Shown here piece after piece: positions 7,173-8,718 of a DNA stretch of 8,718 nucleotides. The stretch lies in the NCBI GenBank assembly GCA_017961625.1, contig JAGCWY010000063.1:1-8718 (forward strand), read 5' to 3'. A program made the translations under genes and the position numbers. The notes beneath the pieces are model-generated. The model made no database searches, was not told where the DNA came from, and saw nothing but the letters and a program-made list of their open reading frames with translations. Within the stretch, counting starts at the first letter, position 1. Each line of letters begins with the position of its first letter. This DNA comes from Ruminococcus sp. Lineage in GTDB: Bacteria > Bacillota > Clostridia > Oscillospirales > Ruminococcaceae.

Positions 7173-7476
7173 ACTTTCTTATAAGATCACTCTTTACTAC
7201 ATAATCATAAAAATCCTTAGTAGTACCCATGCAGTAAAATTCATTCTTTATATTTACTGTAAACAGTACTACATCACGCATAGGATCGCAGCGCCTTACC
7301 TTATACACTATGTGCGCAGAGTCATGCAGCCATCCGCAGTAGCTGCATATGTACTTCACATAATGATAGACTACTATTATCTCCCTGTAATCTCTGATAA
7401 GCTCATCACCGGTAAGATCCTCAGCACGATTCTCTATATCCTTAAACTCGATACCCTGCAGATTATTTTTTATCAT
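7171..7476 (-). CDS. Small early protein of unknown function
   Basis: I do not recognise this 101-residue protein. The N-terminal half is charged and helical (about 8-30, with EFKDIENRAEDL and GDELIRDYREI). The centre is hydrophobic and aromatic, with IVVYHYVKYICSYCGW (33-48), holding a CxxC pair at 44-47 with a His four residues on. Another Cys lies at RRC (about 63). The C-terminal part reads as alternating strands (DVVLFTVNIKNEFYCMGT), then a short helix. A single CxxC without a second pair makes a classical zinc ribbon doubtful. The ATG has AAGGAG at 7 nt, overlapping the stop of the gene before it. Its own stop overlaps the ribosome binding site of the terminal-protein candidate, so it belongs to the same transcript and is probably an early protein. 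Confidence 0.72.
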   Translation of the reverse strand: MIKNNLQGIEFKDIENRAEDLTGDELIRDYREIIVVYHYVKYICSYCGWLHDSAHIVYKVRRCDPMRDVVLFTVNIKNEFYCMGTTKDFYDYVVKSDLIRK

Positions 7477-7488
7477 AAGTATTCTCCT

Positions 7489-7731
7489 TTATACTTTTTT
7501 AATTACATCAAACGTCAGGCTCCTCAGACTGTCTGCAGTTACACAGACTCTTTTCTTATATACCCCTGCTGACGTACTGTATACTATTGCTACATATTCC
7601 TCACCATTTTCATGGTGCTCATAAACAAGATCTATCACGTCTTTGTCTATTGCATAAACAAGCTGCTTAAGCTCATGAGCTACAAACCGTGCTTTTATAT
7701 CAAAGCCACTCAGCATTATTAAGTCACTCAT
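7489..7731 (-). CDS. Small early protein of unknown function
   Basis: This 80-residue protein matches no family I can name. It starts with a likely helix (about 11-38, FDIKARFVAHELKQLVYAID then DVIDLVYEH) and continues with strands VAIVYSTSAGVYKKRVCVTA (48-67), giving a helix-then-beta-hairpin pattern. There is no signal peptide or membrane segment and only one cysteine. The start ATG overlaps the stop of the upstream gene as ATGA (4-nt overlap), with a G-rich AAGGGGGTG site 10 nt away inside the upstream gene. This suggests termination-reinitiation coupling. Its TAA overlaps the next gene's AAGGAG. It is credible as a gene because of this packing; its function is unknown. Confidence 0.72.
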   Translation of the reverse strand: MSDLIMLSGFDIKARFVAHELKQLVYAIDKDVIDLVYEHHENGEEYVAIVYSTSAGVYKKRVCVTADSLRSLTFDVIKKV

Positions 7732-8033
7732 GCTATGAGCACCCCCTTAGCCAGGAGCTGCTTGTGTATGTTCTTAATAGCGGTCAGTGTCGTTCTCTCT
7801 CCGTCTTTGTAGTAATACCCCTTAGCGTATATGCAGTATCCGCTGCAGTCTACAATATATTCAACTGTGTAGTCGTGGCCGTTATATCTGAAGCTCCTCT
7901 CAGGGATCCTGTATCGCTGCTCAAATGCACGTCTCTCAGCATACGTCCTGGGAGATCTCTTTATACTGCTCTTGAACATCTCATGGTTTGCTATTATCGA
8001 GCTTATCAGACTTACTATCTCCATATCATTCAT
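7728..8033 (-). CDS. Small basic early protein of unknown function
   Basis: This 101-residue protein is unrecognised. It has an N-terminal helix (MNDMEIVSLISSIIANHEMF), then a strongly basic stretch (SSIKRSPRTYAERRAFEQRYRIPERSFRY, here only described as residues 22-50) with about nine Arg or Lys, then a beta-rich region (YTVEYIVDCSGYCIYAKGYYY, about 55-75) and a C-terminal helix (LTAIKNIHKQLLAK). The basic segment would suit nucleic-acid binding, but that is inference only. The ATG overlaps the upstream stop by one base (TAATG) and has GAGGTG at 7 nt. Its 3' end overlaps the next start by 4 nt. It is part of the tightly coupled early operon. Confidence 0.72.
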   Translation of the reverse strand: MNDMEIVSLISSIIANHEMFKSSIKRSPRTYAERRAFEQRYRIPERSFRYNGHDYTVEYIVDCSGYCIYAKGYYYKDGERTTLTAIKNIHKQLLAKGVLIA

Positions 8034-8197
8034 TAGTATTCACCTCTTAACATCATATCCTTTATCAGATCCAGGTAATCAACTGCACAGTGTTCAGCTG
8101 TCAGGCCGGCATTGCAAAGCCATATGTTTTTACAGTATTCGCAGGGCCTCTCATAGATCTCCTTGATATCATCTAATGTTTTTATGTTGTCAGTCAT
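8033..8197 (-). CDS. 54-residue early protein with a compact cysteine cluster
   Basis: This is a small protein of unknown function starting MTDNIKTLDD. Residues 18-37 hold CEYCKNIWLC, then AGLTAEHC: four cysteines spaced CxxC-x5-C-x8-C, plus a His next to the last, in a layout that could hold one zinc ion. A C-terminal helix (VDYLDLIKDMMLRGEY) follows. The chosen ATG 8197 has AGGAG 7 nt before it; a TTG twelve codons upstream (8233) is in frame but would run through the Shine-Dalgarno and into the neighbouring gene. The TAA overlaps the next gene's ATG by one base. It lies 13 nt after the ten-cysteine microprotein, and both may be metal-binding, but no family is recognised. Confidence 0.68.
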   Translation of the reverse strand: MTDNIKTLDDIKEIYERPCEYCKNIWLCNAGLTAEHCAVDYLDLIKDMMLRGEY

Positions 8198-8204
8198 AGT
8201 TATT

Positions 8205-8209
8205 CTCCT
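8205..8209 (-). promoter_or_regulatory. Ribosome binding site deciding the start at 8197
   Basis: AGGAG on the minus strand sits 7 nt before ATG 8197, in the 13-nt gap after the previous stop. It favours the 54-residue product over the longer TTG-initiated version. Confidence 0.75.
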
Positions 8210-8210
8210 C

Positions 8211-8384
8211 TCAGTCATTATCAGTAGGTTCAAACATTGAGCAGCCGGTGCAGCAGGTACAAGGATATCCGCTTAGCTCACAGGCTCCTTTTTCATAGTG
8301 CAGGCATGCAGTAGGCTCTCCGGTGCATATACAGTTAAGGCCTATGCACTCTCCCTCTGCACTTAAGTAAATACAGTCTTTCAT
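8211..8384 (-). CDS. 57-residue protein with ten cysteines, first gene of the early operon
   Basis: This short gene reads MKDCIYLSAEGECIGLNCIC and ends SMFEPTDND. Cysteines are at 4, 13, 18, 20, 27, 35, 42, 44, 45 and 48, that is ten in 57 residues, with CTCCTGC at 42-48 as the densest part and one His at 29. There is no signal peptide, which argues for a cytoplasmic metal-binding protein and against a secreted disulfide-rich peptide. The start ATG has a perfect AAGGAG at 8 nt. The stop TGA lies just before the Shine-Dalgarno of the next gene, and it is the first gene downstream of the two promoter candidates. I do not recognise a family. That it is a real gene is supported by the ribosome binding site, the flush packing and the non-random cysteine spacing. 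Confidence 0.72.
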   Translation of the reverse strand: MKDCIYLSAEGECIGLNCICTGEPTACLHYEKGACELSGYPCTCCTGCSMFEPTDND

Positions 8385-8392
8385 ACATCATT

Positions 8393-8398
8393 CTCCTT
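8393..8398 (-). promoter_or_regulatory. Strong ribosome binding site of the first early gene
   Basis: AAGGAG lies 8 nt before ATG 8384. The leader AAGGAGAATGATGTATG is almost the same as the one before the polymerase (AAGGAGAAATGATGTATG). Both contain two ATG codons out of frame between the Shine-Dalgarno and the real start. Confidence 0.85.
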
Positions 8399-8408
8399 TG
8401 ATTTATTT

Positions 8409-8424
8409 GGACCATGTACGATCC
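8409..8424 (-). repeat. Short inverted repeat in the early-operon leader
   Basis: On the minus strand GGATC-GTACAT-GGTCC can fold into a 5-bp stem (one G-U pair) with a 6-nt loop, ending about 10 nt before the Shine-Dalgarno of the first early gene. An overlapping small dyad ATCC-GCA-GGAT (8421-8431) shares part of the same arm and could compete with it. Confidence 0.35.
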
Positions 8425-8429
8425 GCAGG

Positions 8430-8458
8430 ATATTATCTATGTTATAACTCTGTGTAAA
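8430..8458 (-). promoter_or_regulatory. Candidate sigma-A promoter for the early operon (proximal)
   Basis: On the minus strand TTTACA (8458-8453) is followed after 17 bp by TAATAT (8435-8430). GATAAT at 15 bp is an overlapping alternative -10. A start near 8423 would give a leader of about 40 nt before the ATG at 8384. The -35 is good (5/6) and the -10 is moderate. Confidence 0.45.
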
Positions 8459-8476
8459 TAATTGTGCTTATTTTAC

Positions 8477-8566
8477 AAATTGTTTTACCATTTTATCGAT
8501 ACTATCCGGCAAGTTTATTATATCATATATCTGCTTATAATGGGTGAACTTACTGTAAATTGTTTT
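8477..8566 (+). repeat. Direct repeat AAATTGTTTT, two copies 80 bp apart
   Basis: Identical 10-mers lie at 8477-8486 and 8557-8566, on either side of the extended -10 element. They may be binding sites for an early regulator or chance in AT-rich DNA. Confidence 0.3.
8517..8525 (-). promoter_or_regulatory. Candidate extended -10 promoter for the early operon (distal)
   Basis: The minus strand reads TGATATAAT, a perfect TATAAT with the TGn extension. No good -35 lies 16-18 bp upstream (ACCCAT at 17), but extended -10 promoters often do without one. A start near 8510 would leave a leader of about 125 nt. Confidence 0.55.
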
Positions 8567-8570
8567 TGAA

Positions 8571-8711
8571 TTGATTTGCAGTGTTTATCATTGAATATTT
8601 TAATTGTTATATTTGATTTGATTTATGGTTATTTATCTTTACCAACAAGCCAATTTGTATTGTGCAATATGCACTAATAATTAGATACGTTAATTTTGTC
8701 GGTTTGATTTG
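8571..8711 (+). repeat. TTGATTT repeat family
   Basis: TTGATTT occurs in one orientation at 8571-8577, 8613-8619, 8618-8624 (overlapping the former) and 8704-8710, with a further copy at 8398-8404. Three copies extend to TTGATTTG (8571, 8613, 8704). This is more than base composition alone would suggest for about 320 bp. Confidence 0.45.
8662..8674. repeat. Perfect 13-bp dyad, possible operator
   Basis: GTGCA-ATA-TGCAC is a perfect inverted repeat of two 5-bp arms around three bases, in an otherwise low-complexity AT-rich stretch. Dimeric regulators bind sites of this shape. It lies about 140 bp upstream of the distal promoter candidate, far for a simple repressor site, so its role is open. 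Confidence 0.4.
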
Positions 8712-8718
8712 TGATGTA

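Larger units (their letters stand above)
8385..8718. other. AT-rich non-coding control region upstream of the early operon
   Basis: No open frame of useful length with a ribosome binding site is seen on either strand. The stretch is much richer in A and T than the genes. It contains two minus-strand promoter candidates, a 13-bp dyad, several TTGATTT copies and a short hairpin just upstream of the first early gene. If the genome follows the phi29 plan, a region like this near a genome end would also hold the protein-primed origin, but the last bases here do not show a short reiterated terminal sequence, so the window edge need not be the genome end. Confidence 0.7.

Noticed and set aside
7084..7572. 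Plus-strand frame of 162 codons over the small early genes
   Set aside because: It is antisense to three tightly packed minus-strand genes that have good starts and ribosome binding sites; the composition is Tyr/Ile/Leu-rich as expected of a shadow frame.
7689..8166. Plus-strand frames at 7689-8036 and 7972-8166
   Set aside because: Antisense to the coupled early genes; no Shine-Dalgarno at their starts.
8198..8233. TTG start at 8233 for the 54-residue protein
   Set aside because: It would run through the end of the Cys-rich gene and through its own AGGAG site; ATG 8197 is well spaced.
8385..8510. A packaging RNA (pRNA) like that of phi29 in the early leader
   Set aside because: Phi29-type packaging ATPases can need a pRNA encoded near a genome end, so I looked. 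Only short, weak stems are visible and none forms the long closing helix with paired interlocking loops; not supported.
8625..8684. Short plus-strand frame of 19 codons in the AT-rich right region
   Set aside because: No ribosome binding site, very short, and the surrounding composition is non-coding.
8700..8718. The right edge as the true genome terminus with a protein-primed origin
   Set aside because: The complementary strand begins TACATCAC, without the short reiterated bases expected for sliding-back initiation, and no inverted terminal copy is available in the window for comparison.

Overview
The window looks like a piece of a small, tailed, phi29-like (podovirus-type) bacteriophage genome that replicates by protein priming. 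The host is probably a low-GC Gram-positive bacterium, perhaps a gut Firmicute. Three things point this way: a family-B DNA polymerase with the protein-primed signature motifs, the C-terminal part of a gp16-like packaging ATPase, and a tail-knob protein with a glycine/alanine-rich hydrophobic segment. The genes are AT-leaning and tightly packed, with strong AAGGAG-type ribosome binding sites and no tRNA, IS element or CRISPR array. The host and virus assignment is inferred from protein pattern recognition, not from a search.

Layout: two convergent operons meet at one terminator. The plus-strand (late) block covers about 1-4095. It holds the end of the DNA-packaging ATPase, then a collar/adaptor-type protein with a Ser/Thr/Asn-rich middle, then a tail-knob gene split into two cistrons (a 153-aa N-terminal-domain protein and a 737-aa main protein). 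The 34-bp gap at 4096-4129 is almost wholly a hairpin flanked by an A-tract and a T-tract, which can stop both operons.

The minus-strand (early/replication) block runs from about 8384 down to 4130. It reads, in transcription order, a 57-aa protein with ten cysteines, a 54-aa protein with a compact Cys cluster, three small proteins of unknown function, a 243-aa basic/acidic protein that is my terminal-protein candidate (TTG start), and the 761-aa DNA polymerase. Genes overlap by 1-4 nt or are separated by at most 17 nt. At three junctions the stop codon overlaps the next Shine-Dalgarno sequence, so the block is probably one translationally coupled transcript.

The right 334 bp (8385-8718) are AT-rich and non-coding. 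They hold two candidate early promoters for the minus-strand operon, a 13-bp dyad and a family of TTGATTT repeats. This is probably the control region of the early operon and may lie close to a genome end, but no terminus can be shown.

How the genes fit together: the early operon would make the priming protein and polymerase plus small accessory proteins; the late operon would make the packaging motor and the collar/tail. Portal, capsid, holin and lysin genes are not in this window. The least explained material is the cluster of five small early genes, two of them very cysteine-rich.
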